A DNA stretch of 64,000 nucleotides. Origin: Actomonas sp051209155 (GTDB lineage Bacteria > Verrucomicrobiota > Verrucomicrobiia > Opitutales > Opitutaceae). How positions within the stretch are numbered: the first letter of the stretch is position 1; each line of letters begins with the position of its first letter. Location: the NCBI GenBank assembly GCA_051209155.1, contig JBPJGB010000002.1. One strand, 5' to 3'. Shown here one piece after another: positions 35,141 to 43,908 of this stretch. Under the pieces are notes generated by a model. That model was given only the letters and a program-made list of their open reading frames with translations, was not told where the DNA came from and did not search any database. The translations under genes were made by a program, and so were the position numbers.

Positions 35141-37408
35141 TCAGTGATGTTGATGGCCGCCCATCGGCATCGTCGCTGTTTGGCCCCAAACGAAGGCGGC
35201 CGGATCCGGCGTCTTGGTGGCTTTGCCATCCTCGATCACGTGGTAGGTTTGGCTGAGCTCGAGACCGGTGAGGCGTTGAACCGTGTTGCTGCCCGCCCAG
35301 TGGATGACCACTTCATCGATCGCCATGGCGTCGCCCAAACCGATGCCGGTGAGCGTGAGCGGGCTGGAACCAAAGGTGCCGCCGCTGGTGACAGTCCGAT
35401 GGATCGTGCGCGGGCCGGCCGGCGTTTGCACCTTCACTTCGATACGTGATCCCAGGCCGATGCGGTTGGCTTTGGCGCCCTGCAGGCGGAGCTTTAACCA
35501 CGCGTTGGCGTTCGTTGGATTGGCGAAAAGTTGGTTGGGGTAGTGGTCGCCCGCAAAGGCGCCGCCGACCACGGAGTAGATGTCCTGGTGGCCATCGTTG
35601 TTGAGGTCGCCGAACGCAATGGCGTGTCCTTTCTGCAGTTGCCCGAATCCGCCTGCGGTGGTGACATCCTGGAAGCCCTGCCCGGCGTTGTTCCGGAACA
35701 TGAGGTTGGGGATGACGGTGCCGAGGTTGGGGTCGCCGGTGCCGACGTAGAAGTCGAGCCAGCCGTCGTTGTCGAGGTCGCCGAAGTTGCTGCCCATAGT
35801 GTGCAGGATGCGATCGAGGCCGGCGGCGGCGGAGACGTTTTCGAAGGTGCCGTCCCCGCGGTTGCGGTAGAGGCGCGCCTTCTCACCGCCGTTCCTGGCG
35901 CCGAGCAGATCGGCGAGCACATCGCCGGCGTTGCGGATCGAGTAACCGGTGACGAAGAGGTCGAGCCAACCGTCGTTGTCGTAGTCGAAGAACCAGCACG
36001 GGAAGCTTTTTGTCGGTCCGGTCACGCCGGCGGCGGCGGCGACGTCGGTGAAGCGGTGGCCGCGCGCCGGGTTCCGCGGGTCGATCGGCCCGTCGTTGCG
36101 CAGGAGACGATTGTCGCCGGTGAGTGAGGAGAGGTAGAGGTCGGGCCGGCCGTCGTTGTTGAAGTCGCCGGCCGTGGCGGCCTTGATCCAGTCGACGATG
36201 TCCACGCCGCTGGCGGCGGCGAGGTTGGTGAAGGTGCCGTCACCATTGTTTCGATACAACTCGCAGGGGTCGGTGAACCCGCTGCCTTCGACCGACTCGT
36301 TGCCGATGAAAATATCAAGCCAGCCGTCGCCATCGTAGTCCAGCCAGGTGGCGGTCTGGGTGGGGTGGAAGCTCAGCAGACCCGCGGCCTCGGTGACGTC
36401 GGTGAAGGTATTGTCCCCGTTGTTGCGCAGGAGAGAATTGGGGATGCGGCCCTCGCCACCGCGCCAGGCGCCGCGCAGCACGAGCACGTCGACGAGGCCG
36501 TCGTTGTCGTAGTCGCCGTGGATCATGTTGAGCCCGCCGGTCAGACCCATCAGTCCGGCGCTGTCGGTGCGTTCCGTGAAGGTGCCACCCCCGTCGTTGG
36601 TGAAGTAGCGGAGCTGGCCGTAGGGGCCCCACGCGGAGGCCATGAAATCAAGGTCACCGTCGAGGTCGAAGTCGTCCATCACGACGCCGCCGGACAGGTC
36701 GTCGATGGCAACACCGTGCTTCATCGCGACATCGGGGTATCGCGGCAGCGGGTAGTCGGACTCGAACACCTCGGGCGGCACTCGCCAGCGCTGCGGAACC
36801 GCATCGGGGTATTCGCCGACCGTCATGTAGGCGAGGTTGAGCATCCACGCGGCGTAGGGTGAAGGGGTCTGACCGAGGACCTGGTTGAAGGTGGCGATGG
36901 CCGCGCGGGAGCCGGTTTGATCGAGATGGATGGCGCCGCCGGCGAGCGGGAGCAGGCAGGAGTCAGCGTTGTGGTTGGCGAGGCAGTTGGCCTGCTCGCC
37001 CAGGCGAAATTCGCACAGGGCCTTCAGCTCGAGCAGATCGGCAATTTGGCTGCGATCCATGGTGGCTCCCGAGCCGGCGAATTCGCGACCGAAGAGGTTG
37101 ATCTGCTCGATCGCCTCGGCCGAGAAGCCGTCATTGAGCAACGCGCGCGCATACGGGATACGCAACGGCAGGCGTTCTTTGAGGGTGGTGGCGGCGGCCA
37201 GCTCGCGCTGGAACTTGGCGACCGCCCGGCCGGGAAAAAACATGTCGGTTTCGCCGGGGGTCTCGGCCTGGGCGCGCAGGCGCTCGATCATCCGCAAGGT
37301 GCTGGGGGCCGGCGTGGCGATGGCAGTCGCGACCGTGGCCAGCAGCAGAGATGAAGTCGCCAGAAGCCTGCGGTGGGGCGTGCGAAAAAGGGCGGGGAGG
37401 GAAGGCAT
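35141..37408 (-). CDS. Short CRTAC paralogue: exported FG-GAP/VCBS and ASPIC/UnbV protein with helical N-terminus
   Basis: The 755-residue protein has a signal peptide (LLATSSLLLATVATAIA). Next comes a helical, TPR-like N-terminal part (about 35-200) with a Cys/His box: Cys132, Cys142, His146, Cys151 and His161 in GEQANCLANHNADSC. Then FG-GAP/VCBS beta-propeller repeats follow (DFDLDGDLDF, DYDNDGLVDV, DYDGDGWLDIF, DFNNDGRPDLY, DYDNDGWLDLF, DLDNDGWLDFY, DLNNDGHQDIY). An ASPIC/UnbV domain ends in a His-rich tail (MPMGGHQHH). ATG at 37408 is chosen over the TTG at 37420. It is last of three minus-strand genes and closely parallels the 47852 gene. Relatives are found beside TonB receptors; function is unknown, probably surface binding. 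Confidence 0.88.
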   Translation of the reverse strand: MPSLPALFRTPHRRLLATSSLLLATVATAIATPAPSTLRMIERLRAQAETPGETDMFFPGRAVAKFQRELAAATTLKERLPLRIPYARALLNDGFSAEAIEQINLFGREFAGSGATMDRSQIADLLELKALCEFRLGEQANCLANHNADSCLLPLAGGAIHLDQTGSRAAIATFNQVLGQTPSPYAAWMLNLAYMTVGEYPDAVPQRWRVPPEVFESDYPLPRYPDVAMKHGVAIDDLSGGVVMDDFDLDGDLDFMASAWGPYGQLRYFTNDGGGTFTERTDSAGLMGLTGGLNMIHGDYDNDGLVDVLVLRGAWRGGEGRIPNSLLRNNGDNTFTDVTEAAGLLSFHPTQTATWLDYDGDGWLDIFIGNESVEGSGFTDPCELYRNNGDGTFTNLAAASGVDIVDWIKAATAGDFNNDGRPDLYLSSLTGDNRLLRNDGPIDPRNPARGHRFTDVAAAAGVTGPTKSFPCWFFDYDNDGWLDLFVTGYSIRNAGDVLADLLGARNGGEKARLYRNRGDGTFENVSAAAGLDRILHTMGSNFGDLDNDGWLDFYVGTGDPNLGTVIPNLMFRNNAGQGFQDVTTAGGFGQLQKGHAIAFGDLNNDGHQDIYSVVGGAFAGDHYPNQLFANPTNANAWLKLRLQGAKANRIGLGSRIEVKVQTPAGPRTIHRTVTSGGTFGSSPLTLTGIGLGDAMAIDEVVIHWAGSNTVQRLTGLELSQTYHVIEDGKATKTPDPAAFVWGQTATMPMGGHQHH

Positions 37409-37479
37409 GCGTCGCTCCAAACAACCACCGGCGGGTGAAACGGGTCAAGTGAGGGCCGGCGATCTTGTCGTTTAATCGT

Positions 37480-40400
37480 TCAAGGCTGGCGCACGGTCCA
37501 TCGTGGCGCCTGGGGGAACGAGGTCTCCACGCTTTCGGCGCCATCCGGCCAGCGCACGCTGAGACGCGCCGGCGGGTTGTCCTCCGGCCAGGCCAGAAAC
37601 GCGGTGGGGGCGTTCTGGCTGTAGTAGCCACCACCCGCCTGAATCTCGACCACTTGACGGGCGCCGTTTGCCAGTTCGAGGGTGACGCGGGCGCCGACCA
37701 CCGGTCGGCCGGGTGCGCCCGACTCCAGCATGACTTGCACCGACCGGGAGCCCGTTTGGCCACGGTGTTGAAAGGCCAAACTGGCGCGGCTGTTGCGGCT
37801 GACCAGAAAGTCGGGCCAACCGTCGTCGTCGAGGTCGAGTTGCACCAGTGCCTTGGCGTCGCCGGGCACGACGAGGCCGCTGTCGATCGGCGGAACCGCG
37901 GTGAAGTTGCCGTGGCCGTCGCCGTTGAACAATTGGCTGATACCGCCGTCAAAGCGACCGAGGCCGGGATTGATGGCGAAGGCGTTTTGCACGGCGTAGA
38001 GATCGGCATGCCCGTCGCCATTGAAGTCGCCGGTGGCGAGTCCCTGCAGCGGCGCGATTTGCGCGATGCGCGGCAGCGGGACAAAGCGGAAGGTGCGGTT
38101 CGGCTGGCTCAGAAAAACCCCACTGCGGAATTCGGTGGCGACGGCCCGGTGGGCTTCGGCCAGCGCCTCGGCGCCGAGCAGTTCGGGTAGGCTGGTGCGG
38201 GCGTAGGTGTCGTTGCGGCGGAAGCGGCGCAGCACGGTGGCGATCTCCGCGCCGAGTTCCCGCCGGGTGCGGCGGGGATAAAGCGTTTCGTCTTCGGTGT
38301 AGGCTTCAATGACCTGGAGGTTGCGCCCGCGGCCGAAGCGGCCGGTGTAGATTTCGGCGGGGGGCTGGTAGAATGTATTCAGTCCGTTGTTACCCGCGAC
38401 GTAATCGAGCTGACCGTCACCGTTGAAGTCGGCGCTGGCGAGCGTGGTCCACCAGCCGGAACCGGCGGCCGCGAACCCGGCCTCCGTCGAGCGGTCGGTG
38501 AAGCCGCGGCCGGCATCGTTGTGCAGGTAGGTGACGGTGCCCCATTCCAGGGCGAGCAGCAGATCGGGCCAGCCGTCGGCGTCGACGTCGGTGGCGAGCG
38601 CCGAACGGACCAATCCGATCTCGGCCAGCATGGGCGCGAGGGTGGCGGTGGCGTCCGCAAAGCGTCCGCCGGTGTTGCGCAACAGGGCGCTGGCGGCGGG
38701 GAGCGGGTAGTGGTCGGGGAGCACGCGACCGCCGAGGAACACGTCGAGCCGGCCGTCCCGGTCGAAGTCGGCCGCGACGGCGGCACCCACACTGATGGGC
38801 ACGGGAGGCAGGATGTCGGCTTGCGGCACGAGGCCCGCCCCGGTGTTGCGGTAGAGGATGGGTTGGAAGCGCGAAGAGTTGCGCGGCAGGTTGGCGCCGG
38901 CCTTGGTTTGCAGCAGGTCGGTGAGACCGTCGCCATCGTAGTCGAGCAACAGCAGTGGACCATCATCGGCGACGGACGGTTCGAGATTGCCGGCGACGGC
39001 GAAGCGCTGGGATTTGAAAAAGAGTTGGGCGGGGCTGCCGCTGGTGCCACCGAGGATGAGCTCCATGCGGTGGTCGCCGTTGAGGTCACCGACGGCGAGG
39101 GCGGGGCCGAGGGTGCCGAAGCTCACCGGAATGAGCGGCTGGTCTTCGGTTTCATTGCGTTCGGCAACGGTGAGATGCAGCCCGTGGTGGGCGCCGACTT
39201 CGGCGAAGAGCCCGGCGGGCGGAGGCGCGGTGGGTGCGGGCGGAATCGAAGTTTCGGGCTCGTGGACGGTGTAGCGTTGATCGACGGCGAGGTCGGTGAA
39301 GGTCTGTTGGTGGCCGGATGGCCAATCGATCGTCACGCGGGTGAGTCGATCGGCTGCGCCAAGACCGAAGTGGACCACGGGTTCGCTGCAAGAGAGCAGT
39401 CCGCGGGACGGCGTGAGCCGACGCGTTTGGCGACCGCTCGCGGTTTCGATGGTGACGCGGGCGCCGATGCCGTAGCGGTTGGACTGGGTGCCCCGCAGGG
39501 CGAAGAGCACGCGGTGGCCGCTCGTGCTGTCGTTACGCAGCACGGAGGGTTCGGCTTCGTAGTTGGAAACGATGAGGTCGAGGTCGCCATCGCCGTCGAA
39601 GTCACCGAAGCCGGCGCCGAAACTCACGCCAGCGCGGTCGAGTCCCCAGGCGGCGCCAACGGGTTCGAAGCGCAGGTCGCCGGTGTTGCGGTAGGCGAGG
39701 TTGGGGTCGGCCAGCACCGGACTGTCGCGCATGATTTGGATGCGTTCGGCGGGGCTGCGGGCGAGCATCATGCGGTCGATGAGATCGGCGTTCTGGTATT
39801 CGCGGATCATGCCGTTGGTGACGTGCAGATCGAGGCGGCCGTCGTTGTCGAGGTCTTCGAAGCGCACGGACCAGGTCCAGTCGGTGGCGGCGATGCCCAG
39901 CAGATGTGCCGCTTCACGGGTGGGGCCGACGCCCTCGTTGAGATAGAGGGCGTTGCGCGAGACTTGGGGGGAGGGGTCGGCGGCCGGGTCGATGAAGTCC
40001 GTCTTGAGCAGGCGGGAATAGGCCATGCCGCGGTGATCCTTTTCGTGCGTGGTCGCGGCCATGTCGGTGACGAAGAGGTCGGGCCAACCGTTGCCGTCGA
40101 TGTCGCCGGCATCGGTGCCCATGGACGAATAGGGCATGTGTGGCACGACCGCGGTGATCACGTCGGTGAAGGTGCCGTCACGATTATTTCGATACAGGCG
40201 ATCAGGGGCGGCGAAGTCGTTGGCGACATAGATGTCGGGCCAGTTGTCGTCGTCGAAGTCCCAGATCGCGACGGCGTGGGCGAAGCTGCGGCCGGAAATG
40301 CCGGCGGCGACCGTGACGTCCTCGAAGTGGCCGTCACCCCGATTGCGGAAAAGGTAGTCGGGCTGGCCGTCGGGCGCACCGGCGGAGTCGAGCACGTTGG

Positions 40401-41031
40401 TGTGGATGTAGAGGTCGAGGTCTCCATCGCGGTCGTAGTCGAGAAAGGAGCCGCTGCCGCAGGCATCGGAGATGGCGAGACCGCGGGCGGCGGCTTCTTC
40501 GGTGAAGGTGCCGTCACCGTGGTTGATGAAGAGGCGGTTGGGGGCGTTCCAACGGCAGACCAACAGGTCGAGCCAGCCGTCGTTGTTCACGTCGGCCCAG
40601 GTGCCGCTCTGGGTCCAGTCGGGGCGGTCGATGAGCTTCTCGTCACCGGCGGGAGCGAGTCCGGCGGCGACCGTGACGTCGGCGAAGCGCCAGTTGCCGA
40701 GGTTGCGAAAGAGGCGACTGGAGCCGGACTTGCTGACGATGAAGACGTCCGGGCGACTGTCGTTGTCGAAGTCGGCGACCGCGATACCGGTCCCCATCGC
40801 GCCGTTCATGATCTCCGTGTGCAGCGAGCCCCACATGCGCGGGTCGGCGAAGTGGTTGAAGACCCGGATGCCGGTGTCGACGGCGGGCAGGGTGGTGAAA
40901 AGGGTCGGGCCGTCGGGGGTGGAGCGCGCGGCGAGCGGCGCGGCGGCGATCTCGGCGGCCGGGTCACCGGCGGCGGGCAGCAGGCCGCAGCTGAGGCACA
41001 GTGCGGCGGCAGCGAGGGCGGGGCGGGGCAT
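37480..41031 (-). CDS. Long CRTAC paralogue: exported multi-FG-GAP protein with two ASPIC/UnbV-type domains
   Basis: The 1,183-residue protein has an N-terminal signal peptide (LAAAALCLSCGLLPAAG). The family-typical opening ADPRMWG...MGTGIAVADFDND is followed by about seven FG-GAP repeats, an ASPIC/UnbV domain near 500-590 (GTQSNRYGIGARV, VHFGLGAADRLTRVTIDWPSG), a second propeller (about 620-1060) and a final ASPIC-like domain (about 1085-1183; ARVTLELANGARQ, LSVRWPDGAES). The VTNGMIREYQN stretch shared by the other long paralogues is present. It starts seven bases after the TPR membrane gene upstream, so these two are one operon. Calcium-stabilised beta-propellers outside the cell are expected; ligand unknown. 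Confidence 0.88.
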   Translation of the reverse strand: MPRPALAAAALCLSCGLLPAAGDPAAEIAAAPLAARSTPDGPTLFTTLPAVDTGIRVFNHFADPRMWGSLHTEIMNGAMGTGIAVADFDNDSRPDVFIVSKSGSSRLFRNLGNWRFADVTVAAGLAPAGDEKLIDRPDWTQSGTWADVNNDGWLDLLVCRWNAPNRLFINHGDGTFTEEAAARGLAISDACGSGSFLDYDRDGDLDLYIHTNVLDSAGAPDGQPDYLFRNRGDGHFEDVTVAAGISGRSFAHAVAIWDFDDDNWPDIYVANDFAAPDRLYRNNRDGTFTDVITAVVPHMPYSSMGTDAGDIDGNGWPDLFVTDMAATTHEKDHRGMAYSRLLKTDFIDPAADPSPQVSRNALYLNEGVGPTREAAHLLGIAATDWTWSVRFEDLDNDGRLDLHVTNGMIREYQNADLIDRMMLARSPAERIQIMRDSPVLADPNLAYRNTGDLRFEPVGAAWGLDRAGVSFGAGFGDFDGDGDLDLIVSNYEAEPSVLRNDSTSGHRVLFALRGTQSNRYGIGARVTIETASGRQTRRLTPSRGLLSCSEPVVHFGLGAADRLTRVTIDWPSGHQQTFTDLAVDQRYTVHEPETSIPPAPTAPPPAGLFAEVGAHHGLHLTVAERNETEDQPLIPVSFGTLGPALAVGDLNGDHRMELILGGTSGSPAQLFFKSQRFAVAGNLEPSVADDGPLLLLDYDGDGLTDLLQTKAGANLPRNSSRFQPILYRNTGAGLVPQADILPPVPISVGAAVAADFDRDGRLDVFLGGRVLPDHYPLPAASALLRNTGGRFADATATLAPMLAEIGLVRSALATDVDADGWPDLLLALEWGTVTYLHNDAGRGFTDRSTEAGFAAAGSGWWTTLASADFNGDGQLDYVAGNNGLNTFYQPPAEIYTGRFGRGRNLQVIEAYTEDETLYPRRTRRELGAEIATVLRRFRRNDTYARTSLPELLGAEALAEAHRAVATEFRSGVFLSQPNRTFRFVPLPRIAQIAPLQGLATGDFNGDGHADLYAVQNAFAINPGLGRFDGGISQLFNGDGHGNFTAVPPIDSGLVVPGDAKALVQLDLDDDGWPDFLVSRNSRASLAFQHRGQTGSRSVQVMLESGAPGRPVVGARVTLELANGARQVVEIQAGGGYYSQNAPTAFLAWPEDNPPARLSVRWPDGAESVETSFPQAPRWTVRQP

Positions 41032-41038
41032 GGTCGCG

Positions 41039-43438
41039 CTAGCGATTGAGCAATTGATTTACGCGGGCAAGGTTTTCACGCGCCGGGGCGAAGTTGGGAT
41101 CGAGCTCCAGGACCCTTTGCCAGGCGTCGCGGGCCTCGCGGAGAGCACCTTGCTGCGCATGGACGATGGCGAGCGTGTTGTAGGCGGGGGCGCTGCGTGG
41201 AGAGAGGCGAACGGCTTCGCGGGCGTGAAACAGTGCTTGCTCGGTGCGGGTCGAGAGGGGGGCCAGCGCGAGGGCGAGGTTCTGGTGAATCCAGCCGAGG
41301 CCGGGGTCGAGCGCGAGGGCCTGTTGGTATTGGTCGATGGCTTCGGCGGGGCGCCCGAGTTGGCCAAGCGCGTTGCCGAGGTTGCCGTGAATGGCGGCGG
41401 AGTTGGGTTCGAGGCGCAGAGCGGTTTCGTAGAAAGGGAGGGACTCGGCGGCGCGCCGCGGTTGCCGCCCGAGTAGGTTGGCGAGGTTGAAGTGGGCGGA
41501 GGCGGCGTCGGGCTCGAGGCGGATCGCGGCTTTCAGGTGGGTCTCGGCCTCAGCCGCAGTCTCGGGACGGTTGGAGAGCAGGGTGCCGAGTTCGAAATGG
41601 GCGGCGGGATTCTCCGGGTTGAGGGCGAGGGCTTGGCGGAAGCGGGCTTCGGCCTCGGCGGCGCGGCCCGGCAGGCTGGCGAGAAGTTGGCCGATCCCGA
41701 CGTGGGCGCCGGCAAGGGTGTCATCCCAGCGCAGGGCCTCGTTGAAGTGGTGAAGGGCTTCGGATTGGCGCTCGGGTAGGCGGGAAAGAGTTTCCCCCAG
41801 GAGCAGGTGAGCGGCGGCGAAACGCGGTTTGGTTTCGAGCGCTACCTCCAGATGCGCAATCATCTCCGGCAATCGGTCGGGTTGGTCGCGGAGGAGACGG
41901 GCGAGGGTAAAGTGCGGTTCGGCGAAATGAGGACGTAGTTCGATGGCGCGACGCAGTAGCGCGATCCCTTCCTCAGCGGTGGCCGGATCGTTGAGCAGCA
42001 AAACACCGAGGCCGTTCGCGCTGTCAGGGGAATCCGGTTTGAGCCGCAGGGATTCGCGATAGTGGTGGATCGCATCGACTTCCCGATCCGGCAGTTTGGC
42101 GAGGGCCCAAGCCAGGCAGCGTTGTGCCATCCAGTTCTCCGGCACCGCCGCTACCGAGGCGGAAAACAACGCCACGTTGCTTTGATAATGTCGGCTTTCT
42201 GCGCGGGAGAACGGAATGAGCGCCACGGATACGAGCCCGAGAGTGGCGGGTATGGCCTGAGCCGTGCGGGAGGGGAGGCGATCGGCCAAGCGAGTCAGGC
42301 CGCCGGCCAAGCCCCCGATGACCGCGAAGGTGGCCAAATATTGGAAATGGTCGGCCACATAAGAAAACGCGAACGGGAACACGTTGAAGAAGCCCAAGGC
42401 GGGGAAAAGCGTGCCCACCCACAACAGCCACGTGGCCAAGGCCCCGCGGCAGCGTTGGCGGATGGCCCAGCACGCGCCGGTAACGATCAGGGCTGCGACC
42501 AGAAAGGGCCACCAAGACCCGGCCAGTGCGGGCACGTCCCAGCGCTCGTAGAAGAACGCCAGATCGAAGGGCCAGACCACGGACTGCAGGTAGAACCAGA
42601 CGATACGGCTCGCCAACAGCACCCGTTCAATGAGGTTGAGCGAATACTCCGCGCCGTCGGCACCGATCAGGTTGCGTTCAATCCAAGCGGTGCCGAGACC
42701 GGCCGCGAGCGAAAGGCCAAACCAAGGTGCGAGTGGGGCCACGTCGCGACGCCACTTTAGCCGGCCGTGCCGCCACCACAGGATCACGAGCAGCGCCGCG
42801 GGCAGCGTGGAGGTCACGGTCTTGCTACCCAATGCCAGCATGAAGAGCCCGGTGGCGCAAAGGTAGCGACCGAGACCGCGGTGTTCTCGATACCGGAAGT
42901 AGGCGAGGGCGGCGGCGAAATAGAATACCGTGGAAAGCGTGTTCTTTTGCTCCGAGATCCAAGCAACCGACTCCACCGCCACCGGATGCACCGCCATCAA
43001 CAGCCCTCCCAGCCAAGCGACGATGCAAACGGTCGGTCGGGTCGGACCGGTGGTCGTGGTGTCCGGTTCGTCCACGCCTCCCCGATCCGGTCGCTGCAGT
43101 CGGATGAGCAGGAGCGCGAACAAGGTGCAGGCGAGCGCGTGTTGGATCACATTGGCGAGGTGGTAGCCAAGGACCGCGTCGCCCCAAATCTGGTGCTCGA
43201 GCCAAAAAACCGAGTGAAGGACGGGGTAATACTGTTGGGTGGCGAGCACATCGGTCCAAATGCGCCCGAGGCCCTCCGCGGTGCGGAGATCCGGTGACGT
43301 GACATGGGCCGGATCGTCCCAGAGCACCTCACCCTGCAAGGCCGGACCGTAACAGATCAAACCTGCGAGCAAGATACCCAGCGCGCCTATGAGGTGGGTC
43401 CACCATGAGGAGCTGTCGGGCGCTTTGGAATGGGGCAT
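41039..43438 (-). CDS. Polytopic TMTC-like membrane protein with C-terminal TPR array
   Basis: The 799-residue protein has a membrane half (about 1-420, roughly ten helices) and a soluble half (about 440-795) of about nine TPR units (repeating A...LGxxL......A...Y..AL.L.P). The first loop holds Asp41-Asp42 in LWDDPAHV, and a later loop carries ESVAWISEQKNTLSTVF, both hallmarks of bacterial relatives of TMTC/DUF1736 proteins. Eukaryotic TMTCs are GT-C O-mannosyltransferases, so a protein glycosylation role is possible but unproven here. It is first in a minus-strand operon with the two CRTAC genes, divergent from the TonB receptor. Confidence 0.82.
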   Translation of the reverse strand: MPHSKAPDSSSWWTHLIGALGILLAGLICYGPALQGEVLWDDPAHVTSPDLRTAEGLGRIWTDVLATQQYYPVLHSVFWLEHQIWGDAVLGYHLANVIQHALACTLFALLLIRLQRPDRGGVDEPDTTTTGPTRPTVCIVAWLGGLLMAVHPVAVESVAWISEQKNTLSTVFYFAAALAYFRYREHRGLGRYLCATGLFMLALGSKTVTSTLPAALLVILWWRHGRLKWRRDVAPLAPWFGLSLAAGLGTAWIERNLIGADGAEYSLNLIERVLLASRIVWFYLQSVVWPFDLAFFYERWDVPALAGSWWPFLVAALIVTGACWAIRQRCRGALATWLLWVGTLFPALGFFNVFPFAFSYVADHFQYLATFAVIGGLAGGLTRLADRLPSRTAQAIPATLGLVSVALIPFSRAESRHYQSNVALFSASVAAVPENWMAQRCLAWALAKLPDREVDAIHHYRESLRLKPDSPDSANGLGVLLLNDPATAEEGIALLRRAIELRPHFAEPHFTLARLLRDQPDRLPEMIAHLEVALETKPRFAAAHLLLGETLSRLPERQSEALHHFNEALRWDDTLAGAHVGIGQLLASLPGRAAEAEARFRQALALNPENPAAHFELGTLLSNRPETAAEAETHLKAAIRLEPDAASAHFNLANLLGRQPRRAAESLPFYETALRLEPNSAAIHGNLGNALGQLGRPAEAIDQYQQALALDPGLGWIHQNLALALAPLSTRTEQALFHAREAVRLSPRSAPAYNTLAIVHAQQGALREARDAWQRVLELDPNFAPARENLARVNQLLNR

Positions 43439-43908
43439 CGCGGGACTTTGTTAAGCAGGGTCTTTGCGGGGCAACTCTGTTTGTCGGCCGGGGAAAGGGG
43501 CTGAGGGACGGACTCAAACGGGATGCCCCCAACGGTAAGTCTCCTCCTTGCGAGACGTGTGCGTTGCTCGGAAGTGCCTAAAAACCACCACCTTCGAGCG
43601 CAGGGCGCGCATAGATTGCGCTATTGTTTGACTAGAAATTAAGGGGCCTTTGAATTCGTGCTCGCAAAGCTCCCGGCGCTTTCCCATTTCTGGGAGCCCT
43701 AACCCCAACCTTAACCCCTACCCCCTACCTGCCCCTGCGTGCTGACCACTTGCGTCACTCCTCGCCCCTTTGCCTTCTCTCGTTACGTAACGAGTTAACC
43801 CCGCAACCAATTTCGTTCGTCGGTCGCCTTCGGTGATCCGTCGAACGATTGTTCGATTCACTACCGGGATCGGTCGCTGACCGACTCGGCTAGAGACCAA
43901 CCAATACC
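43439..43908 (+). promoter_or_regulatory. Long structured leader upstream of the TonB receptor
   Basis: This 470-bp divergent spacer holds no gene. A TTGACT -35-like box is at 43628-43633, without a good -10. Downstream come a TCCCA/TGGGA hairpin (43682-43695), a C-rich tract (43697-43735), and three inverted repeats: the perfect 16-bp palindrome CTCGTTACGTAACGAG (43779-43794), TCGAAC/GTTCGA with loop GATT (43841-43856) and TCGGTC/GACCGA with loop GCT (43870-43884). The last ends 24 bp before the ATG. No known riboswitch, including a B12 box, was recognised. Confidence 0.55.
43697..43729 (-). other. Putative G-quadruplex motif (minus strand)
   Basis: On the plus strand the tract reads CCCT-AACCCC-AACCTTAACCCC-TACCCCC-TACC, so the minus strand carries four runs of three to five G with loops TA, TTAAGGTT and TTA. 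It resembles telomeric repeats and lies about 180 bp before the receptor start. Folding into a quadruplex is plausible but only inferred from base pattern. Confidence 0.5.

Noticed and set aside
43439..43908. Cobalamin or other known riboswitch before the TonB receptor
   Set aside because: No B12 box or other conserved riboswitch core was recognised; only inverted repeats and a C-rich tract are visible.
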